64,000 bases of DNA, from positions 165,503-229,502 of the forward strand of contig NZ_REFV01000001.1 of assembly GCF_003688895.1 (NCBI RefSeq). Direction: 5' to 3'. Below the pieces are notes generated by a model. That model saw only the letters and a program-made list of their open reading frames with translations. It was not told where the DNA came from and searched no databases. Both the position numbers and the translations under genes were made by a program. Origin of the DNA: Dokdonia sinensis (GTDB lineage Bacteria; Bacteroidota; Bacteroidia; Flavobacteriales; Flavobacteriaceae). Positions within the stretch are counted from its first letter, which is position 1. Each line of letters begins with the position of its first letter. Below, piece by piece: positions 8,871 through 17,900 of the stretch.

Positions 8871-10085
8871 CTAAGAAATGACTCCAGATCCCAGACATTC
8901 TTCACCATCGTACCAAGCTACAAATTGTCCTTCCTGTATCGCAGACTGGGGTTCTTCAAAGATAATATACAGCCCATTTTCAACACGATGTAATCGGGCT
9001 GGTGTAAGGGCTTGCCTATAACGTATCCGAGCTTTAACATCCATAGTGTCGCTTACTGTGAGTTCTAGATCTTTACGTATCCAATGGATTTCAGCTTCTT
9101 TCACAAATAAGCCATTTCTGTATAATCCTGGATGATCTTTGCCCTGTCCTGTGTATATAATATTTTCATTTACATCGGTCTCAATGACGAATAGAGGTTC
9201 TGGAGTTCCACCTACTCCTAAGCCTTTACGCTGGCCTTTTGTAAAAAAATGAGCGCCTTGATGTTTTCCTACAATTTTCCCGTCGGCCTTGGTGAAAACC
9301 GGCTTTTCGGCAAGTAGCGAGAGATCTGATGAGGATATTGTGTTTAAATCTAATTTCGCGTAAGCGTTATCTTTTCCTACGATTTGCAAAACGGGAACCC
9401 GTTCCTTCGGAACTTCGATAATGACACCTTCTTTAGCCTTGAGTTTTTGTTGTAAGAAGTCTGGAAGTCTCACTTTACCTATAAAGCAGAGTCCCTGAGA
9501 ATCTTTTTTTCCAGCAGTTATCAAGTCTTGGGCAGCTGCAATCTCACGAACCTCACTTTTCTGTAAATGGCCTATAGGAAAAAGTGTTTTTGCAAGTTGA
9601 TCTTGAGATAGCTGACATAAAAAATAAGACTGATCCTTATTATTATCTGCGCCAGCAATTAATTGGTGAATCTCCTTACCCTCTTTTATGATAGTAGATT
9701 TCTGACAGTAGTGACCAGTAGCGACATAGTCTGCACCTAGACTCAATGCTATCTTTAAAAAAACATCAAATTTTATCTCGCGATTGCACAAAACGTCCGG
9801 GTTAGGTGTTCTCCCCATCTCATACTCGCGGAACATATAATCTACAATGCGCTCTCGGTATTGCTCACTTAAATCAATAGTCTGGAATGGAATCCCTAGC
9901 TTATCAGCCACAAGCATCGCATCATTACTATCATCTAGCCACGGACATTCATCTGAGATTGTCACAGAGTCATCGTGCCAGTTTTTCATAAAAAGGCCTA
10001 TTACCTCGTACCCCTGCTCCTTAAGCAGGTGTGCGGTCACACTGCTATCTACACCACCACTAAGCCCTACAACTACTCTTTTCAT
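8871..10085 (-). CDS. mnmA: tRNA-specific 2-thiouridylase
   Basis: Makes the 2-thio group of U34 in tRNA-Lys, -Glu and -Gln using ATP and relayed sulfur. The 404 residues are close to the family size, with a long C-terminal part. PP-loop SGGVDSS lies at about residues 8-14. The catalytic cysteine lies in [12 protein letters not shown] and the second in QGLCFIGKV. The C-terminal beta-barrel [16 protein letters not shown] is canonical. I start at ATG 10085 and not at the GTG just before it. A -7 box, TAATTTTG on the minus strand, lies at 10106-10113. The tRNA-Glu pair at the right end of the window is a likely substrate. Confidence 0.97.
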   Translation of the reverse strand: MKRVVVGLSGGVDSSVTAHLLKEQGYEVIGLFMKNWHDDSVTISDECPWLDDSNDAMLVADKLGIPFQTIDLSEQYRERIVDYMFREYEMGRTPNPDVLCNREIKFDVFLKIALSLGADYVATGHYCQKSTIIKEGKEIHQLIAGADNNKDQSYFLCQLSQDQLAKTLFPIGHLQKSEVREIAAAQDLITAGKKDSQGLCFIGKVRLPDFLQQKLKAKEGVIIEVPKERVPVLQIVGKDNAYAKLDLNTISSSDLSLLAEKPVFTKADGKIVGKHQGAHFFTKGQRKGLGVGGTPEPLFVIETDVNENIIYTGQGKDHPGLYRNGLFVKEAEIHWIRKDLELTVSDTMDVKARIRYRQALTPARLHRVENGLYIIFEEPQSAIQEGQFVAWYDGEECLGSGVIS

Positions 10086-10105
10086 CACTACAAATTATCA
10101 AATTA

Positions 10106-10113
10106 CAAAATTA
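10106..10113 (-). promoter_or_regulatory. -7 promoter box of mnmA
   Basis: Minus-strand TAATTTTG matches TAnnTTTG, about 20 bases before the mnmA ATG. No clear -33 TTG is seen. Confidence 0.45.
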
Positions 10114-10175
10114 CGGAAATATAAAAAGGTAGACGCTAGATCTACCTTTTGTATTGTTTCTTACAGCCCAAGCTG

Positions 10176-10868
10176 CTAGTGGCGGATACCAATTTTATTT
10201 TGCGGAAATTTAACCTCTTTATCCAGTTTCCCATTTTTATAGTATTTCCAGGTGCCGTGCTTTTTATTGCTTTTGTAATTTCCCTCTCGTTCTAAGTTTC
10301 CCTCGCTATCATAGAGGGTTGCCCAACCCTCTAGCAAGCCATTCTTATAAGTGTAAGACTTAAGCAAAACACCGTTCTCATTGTAGTGTTCGTCTATCCC
10401 ATCTTCCTTTCCTTCGATAAAGTAATGTTTCTGGGCAATCTGGCCGTTTGGAAAATAGACTTTTCTCTCTCCATTAATATTGCCATTTACATACTCTTCT
10501 GTAGTCATAAGCGTGGTACCATCCTCCTGATAATATTTCCAAGTGCCTATTCTATTCCGTTTTTTCATCTGACCTTGAGAGATTTTTTTTCCGCTTTCGC
10601 GAAAGTAAACTACCTCCGCAAGATCACTCCCGTCTATGTAACTCATAGTGACCACAGGTTGCTTACCACTCGTCTCTGAATAAAATTTAAAAGTGCCTAC
10701 CTCTTTACCATGTTCAAATGTACCTTCATATCGCAACTGTTGCGTTCCATCAAAAAATTTACGCCAAGCTCCATGACGGTGGCCATCCTTATCATTTTTA
10801 TTATAATCTTGAGCTATGCATTGCCCTGTTAAGAGCAAAGCAATAGAGAATATTAATTTAAAAGCCAT
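10176..10868 (-). CDS. Secreted YwqK-type MORN-repeat protein
   Basis: Protein of 230 residues with a signal peptide (about 1-19, ends CIAQ) followed by about eight MORN-like units with the pattern G-x-W-K-x-Y/F-x-x-x-G (HGAWRKFF, IGTWKYYQEDG, EGWATLYDSEG, HGTWKYYKNG). Such proteins are often annotated 'toxin-antitoxin system YwqK family antitoxin', but a secreted MORN protein with no toxin next to it is unlikely to be an antitoxin, so that name should not be used to infer function. A degenerate palindrome copy (10592-10605) lies inside. Monocistronic; the mnmA promoter follows. Confidence 0.8.
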   Translation of the reverse strand: MAFKLIFSIALLLTGQCIAQDYNKNDKDGHRHGAWRKFFDGTQQLRYEGTFEHGKEVGTFKFYSETSGKQPVVTMSYIDGSDLAEVVYFRESGKKISQGQMKKRNRIGTWKYYQEDGTTLMTTEEYVNGNINGERKVYFPNGQIAQKHYFIEGKEDGIDEHYNENGVLLKSYTYKNGLLEGWATLYDSEGNLEREGNYKSNKKHGTWKYYKNGKLDKEVKFPQNKIGIRH

Positions 10869-11080
10869 TTACTTAGTAATAAAATTTTACAATCATATAT
10901 AAGTGACATATCCTCACTTGGATAATTATAAGTTAACGTAATAGTCCGTTTAATGTTATTAAGCGTATATAAATAACTCTATAACAATATGAGCTTGTTA
11001 TGCACTAAAAATTAATTAGTTAAATCTTTCCTAATTAAAGGTACTTGAAAAAGGTTTAACGGTTCTTTATGTTTTTATTC

Positions 11081-11110
11081 TGTTTAACAAAACTAAATTT
11101 GTCTTAAACA
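11081..11110. promoter_or_regulatory. TGTTTAA-N16-TTAAACA inverted repeat (putative CarH-type operator)
   Basis: Perfect 7-bp arms at 11081-11087 and 11104-11110, with the gene's -7 box between them. The arms and 16-base spacing are identical to the repeat before the carotenoid regulator gene at 20102-20131. Binding here would block the fasciclin promoter. Confidence 0.6.
11094..11101 (+). promoter_or_regulatory. -7 promoter box of the fasciclin gene
   Basis: TAAATTTG matches TAnnTTTG exactly, 24 bases before the ATG, and is enclosed by the inverted repeat. Confidence 0.6.
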
Positions 11111-11125
11111 AAAATCCTATTAATT

Positions 11126-12496
11126 ATGAAAACACTCTTTAAAATTTCAAAAATGGCTGTAATGGCTCTAACTCTCGTTGTGGCTACTTCGTGTGGTGAT
11201 GATGATGATAATGGAAATATTATAACTCCAGAACAGAACACTATTGCAGATTTTGTGATTGAAAATGAAAATTACAGTTTATTAGAAGAAGCTTTAGTCA
11301 GAACTGGATTAGATGCTACTCTTGACGCTAGTGGAACATTTACAGTTTTTGCACCAGACAACGCAGCCTTTACTGCCTTTTTAAATGGGGCTCAATTAGA
11401 AGATGTAGACAATGATGTATTAACGCAAGTTTTACTAAATCACGTCCTCGATATCGAAGCACCTTCCACATCACTTACAACTGGATATGTAAAAAACCTT
11501 GCGACAGAAGCTTCAACTGGAGCAAATTTAGATATGTATATAGATACGACAAGCGGAGTCGTCATAAATGGACAGTCTACCGTAGTTTCTGCCAACATTG
11601 AAACTGACAATGGTATTATACACGCTGTAAATACTGTCATAGAGTTACCTACAATCGTAACTTTTGCAACAACAAATCCAGCATTATCCAGTCTTGTAGG
11701 AGCACTTACAGCGGGAGGTAACACAACGTTTACAGATCTCCTTGGAAATTCTGAACTAGACTTTACAGTATTTGCGCCTACTAACGATGCTTTTGGAGCT
11801 TTTACAAATCCCGCAAGTAATGATCTTGCGCAGATCCTTTCTAATCACGTAATTACTGGCACCGTGGCTTTGTCTTCTGGATTAGTTAATGGATATGTTA
11901 ATACAGAAGCTGTCTTTAATGAAGAAGATGATGCTAAGCTAAGTTTATATGTTAATACAGATGATGGTGTTGTACTTAATGGAGCATCTACTGTTGCTCA
12001 GGCAGATATTGTAGCTTCTAATGGTGTTGTGCACGTGGTAGATACCGTGATAGACTTGCCTACCGTTGTCACATTTGCTACTGCAGATCCTACATTTGAT
12101 ACTTTAGAGGCTGCTCTTACTGCAGACCCAGCTTTTACTTTTGTCTCAACGTTACAAACAGCTAACGGAACAAGCCCTGCACCTTTTACAGTATTTGCGC
12201 CTACAAATGATGCGTTCGGAAACCTACTAACTGATCTTGGTATTTCTGGATTAGACGAAATTGATAGTGACACACTTGCGGCTACACTTTCTCTACACGT
12301 TATTGCTGGGGCAAATGTTCGAGCAGAAGACTTAGAAAATGGAGTCGTGACATCACTTGGAGGAGATATTACCATAGATGCTGATAACACAGCAGTTATA
12401 GATCCTGATGGCGGTGCAAATCCCATTGTAGTAACAAATGTTCAAGCAGCTAATGGAGTGGTACACGCTGTAAGTCGCGTCTTGAGAGATTTATAA
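11126..12496 (+). CDS. Triple FAS1 (fasciclin) domain lipoprotein
   Basis: Protein of 456 residues. A lipoprotein signal ends in VVATSC (about residue 23), followed by an acidic DDDD stretch. Three FAS1 domains follow, about 35-172, 178-313 and 318-456. Each shows the hallmark TVFAPxNxAF and a late NGVVHxVxxV strand. FAS1 domains mediate adhesion to matrix or partner proteins at the surface. Monocistronic, with a terminator directly behind. The promoter lies inside an inverted repeat shared with the carotenoid regulator, so expression may follow light and B12 state. Confidence 0.93.
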   Translation: MKTLFKISKMAVMALTLVVATSCGDDDDNGNIITPEQNTIADFVIENENYSLLEEALVRTGLDATLDASGTFTVFAPDNAAFTAFLNGAQLEDVDNDVLTQVLLNHVLDIEAPSTSLTTGYVKNLATEASTGANLDMYIDTTSGVVINGQSTVVSANIETDNGIIHAVNTVIELPTIVTFATTNPALSSLVGALTAGGNTTFTDLLGNSELDFTVFAPTNDAFGAFTNPASNDLAQILSNHVITGTVALSSGLVNGYVNTEAVFNEEDDAKLSLYVNTDDGVVLNGASTVAQADIVASNGVVHVVDTVIDLPTVVTFATADPTFDTLEAALTADPAFTFVSTLQTANGTSPAPFTVFAPTNDAFGNLLTDLGISGLDEIDSDTLAATLSLHVIAGANVRAEDLENGVVTSLGGDITIDADNTAVIDPDGGANPIVVTNVQAANGVVHAVSRVLRDL

Positions 12497-12516
12497 TAGT
12501 AATCCCATTTCAAAAG

Positions 12517-12555
12517 AAAGAGCTTTATCTACAAATTAGATAAAGCTCTTTTTAT
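12517..12555. terminator. Bidirectional terminator between the fasciclin and tamL genes
   Basis: 14-bp stem AAAGAGCTTTATCT / AGATAAAGCTCTTT with loop ACAAATT, flanked by A and T runs. It ends the two convergent genes. Confidence 0.9.
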
Positions 12556-12567
12556 TTAAATTATCCA

Positions 12568-14838
12568 TTAAAAAGGATACCCGATAGCAAAATTTAGCAC
12601 AGGATTAGAAATATCAAAATCAAATCGTTCACCTTCTTGCTTGCGAGGATCTCGCAATGGAGCAGCGAGGTCAAAACGAATTACAAAGTTCTGTATATCC
12701 ACACGCAATCCAGCACCTACGCCCATTCCCAGCTGATTGATAAAGTCACCCGTAAATTTTCCACCAGGCAAAGCGTCATTTTCATTTAGGAGCCACACGT
12801 TTCCTGCGTCTGCAAACAGTGCTCCTTTAAAGTATGTAATTATAGGGAAACGATACTCTAGATTTGCCTCCAGTCGTATGTCTCCAGATTGATCAAAGAA
12901 TGAACCCTGATCACCATTTTCTGGCCTATACGTCCCTGGTCCTAAAGATCTTATCCTAAAAGAACGCACACTATATGGCCCGCCAGCAAAGAATTGTTTG
13001 GAAAAAGGAAGCACATCACTATTGCCATAAGGTAGGCCTATACCTGCAAAAAGACGAGAAACTATTTTGTTATCATTCCCTAGATTGAAATAATAACGAA
13101 AATCCATATCCAGCTTTGCATACTGCGCATACTCTAAGCCCAAAAACTCCTTATTGCCATCCTCATTCACTTTTGAACTCAATAAATCAATCGTATTTCC
13201 TGCAACATCAAAATTAGAATTAAAGTACAGTGAGTTCTTTCGGCCAGAAACGCCCAGCTCGCTATAAGTAAAAGAGTACGTTAGTCCAGCGATAAATTGC
13301 TGTTCAAAACTATTTCTTAAGAAAGGATTATCATTAAGAATGGCTTCAAACTCGGGAGTGGTATTCCCTAAACTCACATAATTGAGACTAATCGGATTAA
13401 GCTGGTGGTACACGTACTTATTTGCATTCCAAGTATAACCAAAACTACTTTTAAAAGAAGTCAGGCTGTATAACTTACTCCTATTCAAATACTCTGCCCC
13501 CAGACTGACAATGGTTTTAGGTATTGCATACTCAAAACGGTCTACAAGTTTTATGGGAAATAAAAGTCTTGGGAAAATTAAGTCCGTATTCAATCCTAAT
13601 TGCGTGCTACTCAATCCAGCATTGTCACCGCCAGAGACTTGGGTTTCATAAGCCACGTTACCAGTAACATTAAGCGTCTCTCCTCCTTTAAAAAGATTTC
13701 TGTTGCTATAAACGACGGCGAGTCCAGGTCCCGTAAAGTCATTTGACTTTGTTACTGCCTGCAATTCGGTACGAATGGCTCTTTTATTAAGTGGAGAAAG
13801 TAATATCCTAGAAGATAATTTTCCAGTATCATAAGGGGAGGTAATAGAATCTACCGTTTCATATTTTATATTAATAAACTTATAAGTTCCTATAGAAGCG
13901 AGTCTGTTGCTCGTAAGTCTAGATGCAGTGGGATTATATTTTTTGCCTGGCTCAAAGAGTACGTAAGGCTCTAGATGTTTAGGCTTAAAAAACTCTGGAC
14001 GCTGTATAAAATTAATTCCATTTACAACTGTCGTATCGAGCACTTTGTCATCAGTCTCTAGATTATATTCAGGAAATACATTTACAGTTTCTACCACATA
14101 GGGAACCATAGATTTGAGTGGCACTTGCTTTTTTAAGCGTACGTAAAGATCATAACGCTTATCCTTATAACGATTTGTATCCACCTCAAAAATCAAGAAG
14201 TCTGCATTAAAATTGTAATATCCCCGTTCTTTAAGATACTTGTCTATGCGTTCTCTCTCCTTCTTAAAAACAGCTAGGTCATATCGCACCCCTTTGTTTA
14301 TGGGACTCTCAGCTAAAGCATTCTTTATTTCCCTATGAATAGGTAATGAGTCAGAATCTACCTCATAACTTTCTAGTTTATATGGCTTGCGCACCATTAT
14401 CTCATACGTCACACTACCTGTGCGCTCCTTTTCATCTACTTTGGCAATAATTTCGTTGCGGTAAAAACCTCTATTTTCTAATCTATTGTCCAGTAATTCC
14501 TTAGTACGCTCTACATCCAGGTCAGACATATAAACAGGCTCCTCGCCTATTCTCTTATTCAGAAATTTATTTAAGAAACCAGGTTTTTCTCGCTGTGCTT
14601 TATAGTGAGCCCGCAGTCCCAAACGCATCCCTAATATTTTAGAATTAGGTTCTGGACGCGTGACAGATGTTAGTTCTGTCTCAATGATATCCAGACCCTT
14701 TTCGGCGGTCTCACTAGTTAAGTTTATGACCGCACCTGTGTACAATTTTTCGTCCTCTGGCACATATTTCATAGCACTACAGCCAGCTAAAAGCGCAACC
14801 GCTAGAGCAATTAGTATGGATTTCAAATACAATTTCAT
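12568..14838 (-). CDS. TamL: lipidated TamA/BamA-family outer membrane assembly protein
   Basis: Omp85-family protein of 756 residues. N-terminal lipoprotein signal ends in LLAGC (about residue 20), which marks it as TamL, the Bacteroidetes lipoprotein counterpart of TamA. POTRA-like repeats follow to about residue 350 (ERTKELLDNRLENRGFYRN, ERERIDKYLKERGYYNF), then a 16-strand-type barrel with the family element GGPYSVRSFRIRSLGPG. It ends in an aromatic strand (...VLNFAIGYPF), the usual outer membrane barrel signal. It lies immediately downstream of tamB on the same strand, and the two are expected to work together in envelope biogenesis. Confidence 0.92.
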   Translation of the reverse strand: MKLYLKSILIALAVALLAGCSAMKYVPEDEKLYTGAVINLTSETAEKGLDIIETELTSVTRPEPNSKILGMRLGLRAHYKAQREKPGFLNKFLNKRIGEEPVYMSDLDVERTKELLDNRLENRGFYRNEIIAKVDEKERTGSVTYEIMVRKPYKLESYEVDSDSLPIHREIKNALAESPINKGVRYDLAVFKKERERIDKYLKERGYYNFNADFLIFEVDTNRYKDKRYDLYVRLKKQVPLKSMVPYVVETVNVFPEYNLETDDKVLDTTVVNGINFIQRPEFFKPKHLEPYVLFEPGKKYNPTASRLTSNRLASIGTYKFINIKYETVDSITSPYDTGKLSSRILLSPLNKRAIRTELQAVTKSNDFTGPGLAVVYSNRNLFKGGETLNVTGNVAYETQVSGGDNAGLSSTQLGLNTDLIFPRLLFPIKLVDRFEYAIPKTIVSLGAEYLNRSKLYSLTSFKSSFGYTWNANKYVYHQLNPISLNYVSLGNTTPEFEAILNDNPFLRNSFEQQFIAGLTYSFTYSELGVSGRKNSLYFNSNFDVAGNTIDLLSSKVNEDGNKEFLGLEYAQYAKLDMDFRYYFNLGNDNKIVSRLFAGIGLPYGNSDVLPFSKQFFAGGPYSVRSFRIRSLGPGTYRPENGDQGSFFDQSGDIRLEANLEYRFPIITYFKGALFADAGNVWLLNENDALPGGKFTGDFINQLGMGVGAGLRVDIQNFVIRFDLAAPLRDPRKQEGERFDFDISNPVLNFAIGYPF

Positions 14839-14856
14839 TTAATGCTTTTTAAGTTT

Positions 14857-14898
14857 TTACGCTCCTGCCTGCCGGCAGGCAGGTTCGCGAAAGCGTAA
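14857..14898. repeat. Dispersed palindrome split by a second perfect palindrome
   Basis: Left arm TTACGCT (14857-14863) and right part TTCGCGAAAGCGTAA (14884-14898) join to a full 22-bp copy of the dispersed palindrome. Between them lies an exact 20-bp palindrome, CCTGCCTGCC plus its reverse complement (14864-14883). It sits in the 84-bp gap between tamB and tamL. Confidence 0.95.
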
Positions 14899-14922
14899 CC
14901 CAATACAATCCCAACTACACCA

Positions 14923-17900
14923 CTAATTATCCCCATCTTTCTCCCAATCGTCTGCCTTCTTTTCCTTTTCTTTTTGCTCCTCTTTCTCCTTTTGAGCCTC
15001 GGTCTTTTCAACCTCCTCAACGATAGGCTTCCTGAATAGTTCACTGAATTTATTGAACTCTCGATTAAAGATGAGCGCAATCCCAGTCACGATAAGTTGT
15101 CCATCAATTACGCTTTCAAATTCGTTTCTTCTAAAACCTTTCAAACGATACCGCCCATTCTCTGTAAGTAGATACTCTAAACTCACGTTCCCAATAACTG
15201 GTGCTCCTTCTCCAGATGCCTGACTGCTTCCTTCGAGATCTACAGCACTTCCCACCTGCACGATAAGTCTATCGTTAAGTAATTTCTTACTCGCGCTTAT
15301 GTCCAATTGTGTCCTACTTTGAGGAGCATCACCTTGATAATCTGTATAACTATCAAGGCCAAAATCTAGCTTCACTCCTGTACCGCCTATCAACTTATCT
15401 GAAAAATTATTGAGCTGTCCCGCAAGTACATTGTTTACGTTATCTCTCGCGATTGAGGCAGGACCTCCTGCACTACCATCACTTCCAGAACCTGGGAAGA
15501 ATCGATTGAGCACTAATAAAGAGAAGACCTGTTTGTTCAATTCATCCTCTTGATTGTTAAGTTGCTGTACCTGTCCATATACCTCGCCTCCCAGCTGTCC
15601 TTGCTCGTCCTCTGGCATATCCAGTGCAAAGGATATATCAGGACTAAGAAGTTCTCCATCTACATTGAGGTACACTAGGAAATTCAGTTTTTGCTGATAT
15701 TTATTTGTTATTCCTGTGCTCTCTCCAGCCGTACGCACCGCCATAAGTCCAGATGCCGAGGTTTCAAGTTCGTAAATTGCCCTAACATCCATAGATGCAT
15801 CTAGTGGGTCTCCTTGCCAAGTGATGGTACTTCCCGGTGCAATTCTAAATCTTCTTTTTACAAGGCCATAAAGACTTGCTTCATAGTGACCATCATCTAC
15901 CGTGTAGCGACCAGATAACGTGGTGCGCCCATTAGGCTCCAAACCTGCCTGAAAATCTCCCGAGCCCGATACTTGGAAATTATCCCCACTACGCTCGTCA
16001 ATAATAATTTTAAGTGTTGAATTTTTATCTACTCGTGCGGTGACATCTACATCGTATCCAGTGAGTGTGGCATTTGCTACCTCATCGTCTTTGCGGGTCA
16101 TAATATCATCTGGATTCTCCTTGTTTACAAAAATGACGACGCCTTCTCGTTCCTGGACATCGAGTTGTGACTCTGGAACAGTCATTGTAAAATTTGAACC
16201 TTCGTTTACTTTCATACTTCCGCGTACTTTAGGAATATTTAAGTCTCCTGTAATAGCTAAGTCTGCAGTTACAGCTACTTTTCCATAGAAAAAATCATAG
16301 TCCTCTGCGGTAGAATTTAAGGCTTGAAAGTCGTTTGCCTTAAGTGTCAAGTTAAATTTAGGGTTTGCTATATCTTCAGTAAGAATACCTCCATCTACTA
16401 TAAATGAATTATCTGCCCCATCCTTAATGGTAAATTGATTCAAATAAATACCAGAATTATCCACTTTAATCTGCTCTTCAGGCAACTTGAACGTGGAGTT
16501 GAACGCGTTTACCAGTAAGCTCGCGTTATTAAAGTTGATTGTTCCCTTATAATCGGGGGCATTTGGAATACCGTCTATTTTAATTTTACCTGAGAGGCTT
16601 CCTTCGGTTTGCGCTATGGATTCATCTAGAAAACCTTCTACAACCTTCATTTTTACTTTGTTAATATCTAAAAGTAAATTGAGTGCCGCGCCTTCGGCCG
16701 AGGCTACATAATCACCTTTTAAGTCTACATCTACATTATCACCTTTTACGGCCACCGCCATATCATATTTACCACTTAAATTTTGTGCCGCTTTGACGGT
16801 CATTGTTCCTAGTGGTACCGTCGCTGCTTTAAAGTCATTCACCGTAACATCTGCCACAATACCTGCATCCATAAATGGATCCTCTACGATAAATGAACCT
16901 TGTGCAAGACCATTTACGAGCGGTTCTTCGGGATTGAGCAAACTTGTGAGTGTGGACAGTTTAAAATTCTCAAAAAGTAATCCTATATGATATTTATCTC
17001 TGCCTGCAACTGATGAAGAAACCTCAAAGCGTTGCGCATTTCGCGAAAGCGTAAAATCCTCAAATCGTATATGATTCTCTGCCAATCGCATTTTATTACT
17101 AGCGCCTATCTCCCACTCTTTCTTATTAAAGATGAGGTCTTTTGGGTTAATGTGAAAGACAATCGTATCATTTTCAGATCGAGTTTCTGACTGGATATGG
17201 GCTAGTCTTTCCTCTCCTTGATACGCATTAAAATCTAAGAATAATGTCTGGTCACTCACGCTCCCATCCAGAAATGTACGTTGCATTGCGAGCGGACCTG
17301 CGGTTAGATTTGCCAGTCCGGATTCAAAAACGAGATTTTTTTCATCACCTTTTAAATGCACATAAACACTATCAATAATACTAGAACCGTATTTTATATA
17401 GGGCGCCTCAATATCTGCCACTAGCGTTCCCGCTCCTTCGTCAAACTGGATATTCCCAGAAATAGAATCTAAACGATCCAGCCCCGGGAGCAACACCTCG
17501 GAGAGTAACGTAGTTTGCCTCGCATACAGTTTAAGCTCCATAGACGCAGGATTTACAAGCGTGTCCATATAGGTACTATCAGTCACGTAACTCTTGAATT
17601 TACGCTGTAAAGCGGTCGCCAGCGCTTGCGGGCTCACGTTAGATTTTAAATCTGCATTTATGATTTGACTTTTAAACTGTACGTCTGTCGAGTCCTGTCG
17701 TATTCTAGCATCTAGTGTAATATCTCCCAGATAATACGGCTCGTTACCGTATACTGCGAGGCCTTCGGTAATGTGAGATTCTACATTAAAACGCTCTGCA
17801 TTTCCTATGAATGTGGCGTCCAGTTTGAACTTTGCTTTTATGTTTTCTTGAGTGATGCCTAATTTTTCTAAATCGGCGCCTTTTAGATTGAGGTCTACGT

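Noticed and set aside
10176-10868. Antitoxin of a toxin-antitoxin pair
   Set aside because: The MORN protein has a signal peptide and no toxin gene beside it; the common database name is not supported by context.
14835-15080. Leftward 81-codon frame with an Arg/Lys-rich start at the end of tamB
   Set aside because: It lies in another frame of the tamB tail; its basic composition mirrors the Lys/Glu codons of TamB.
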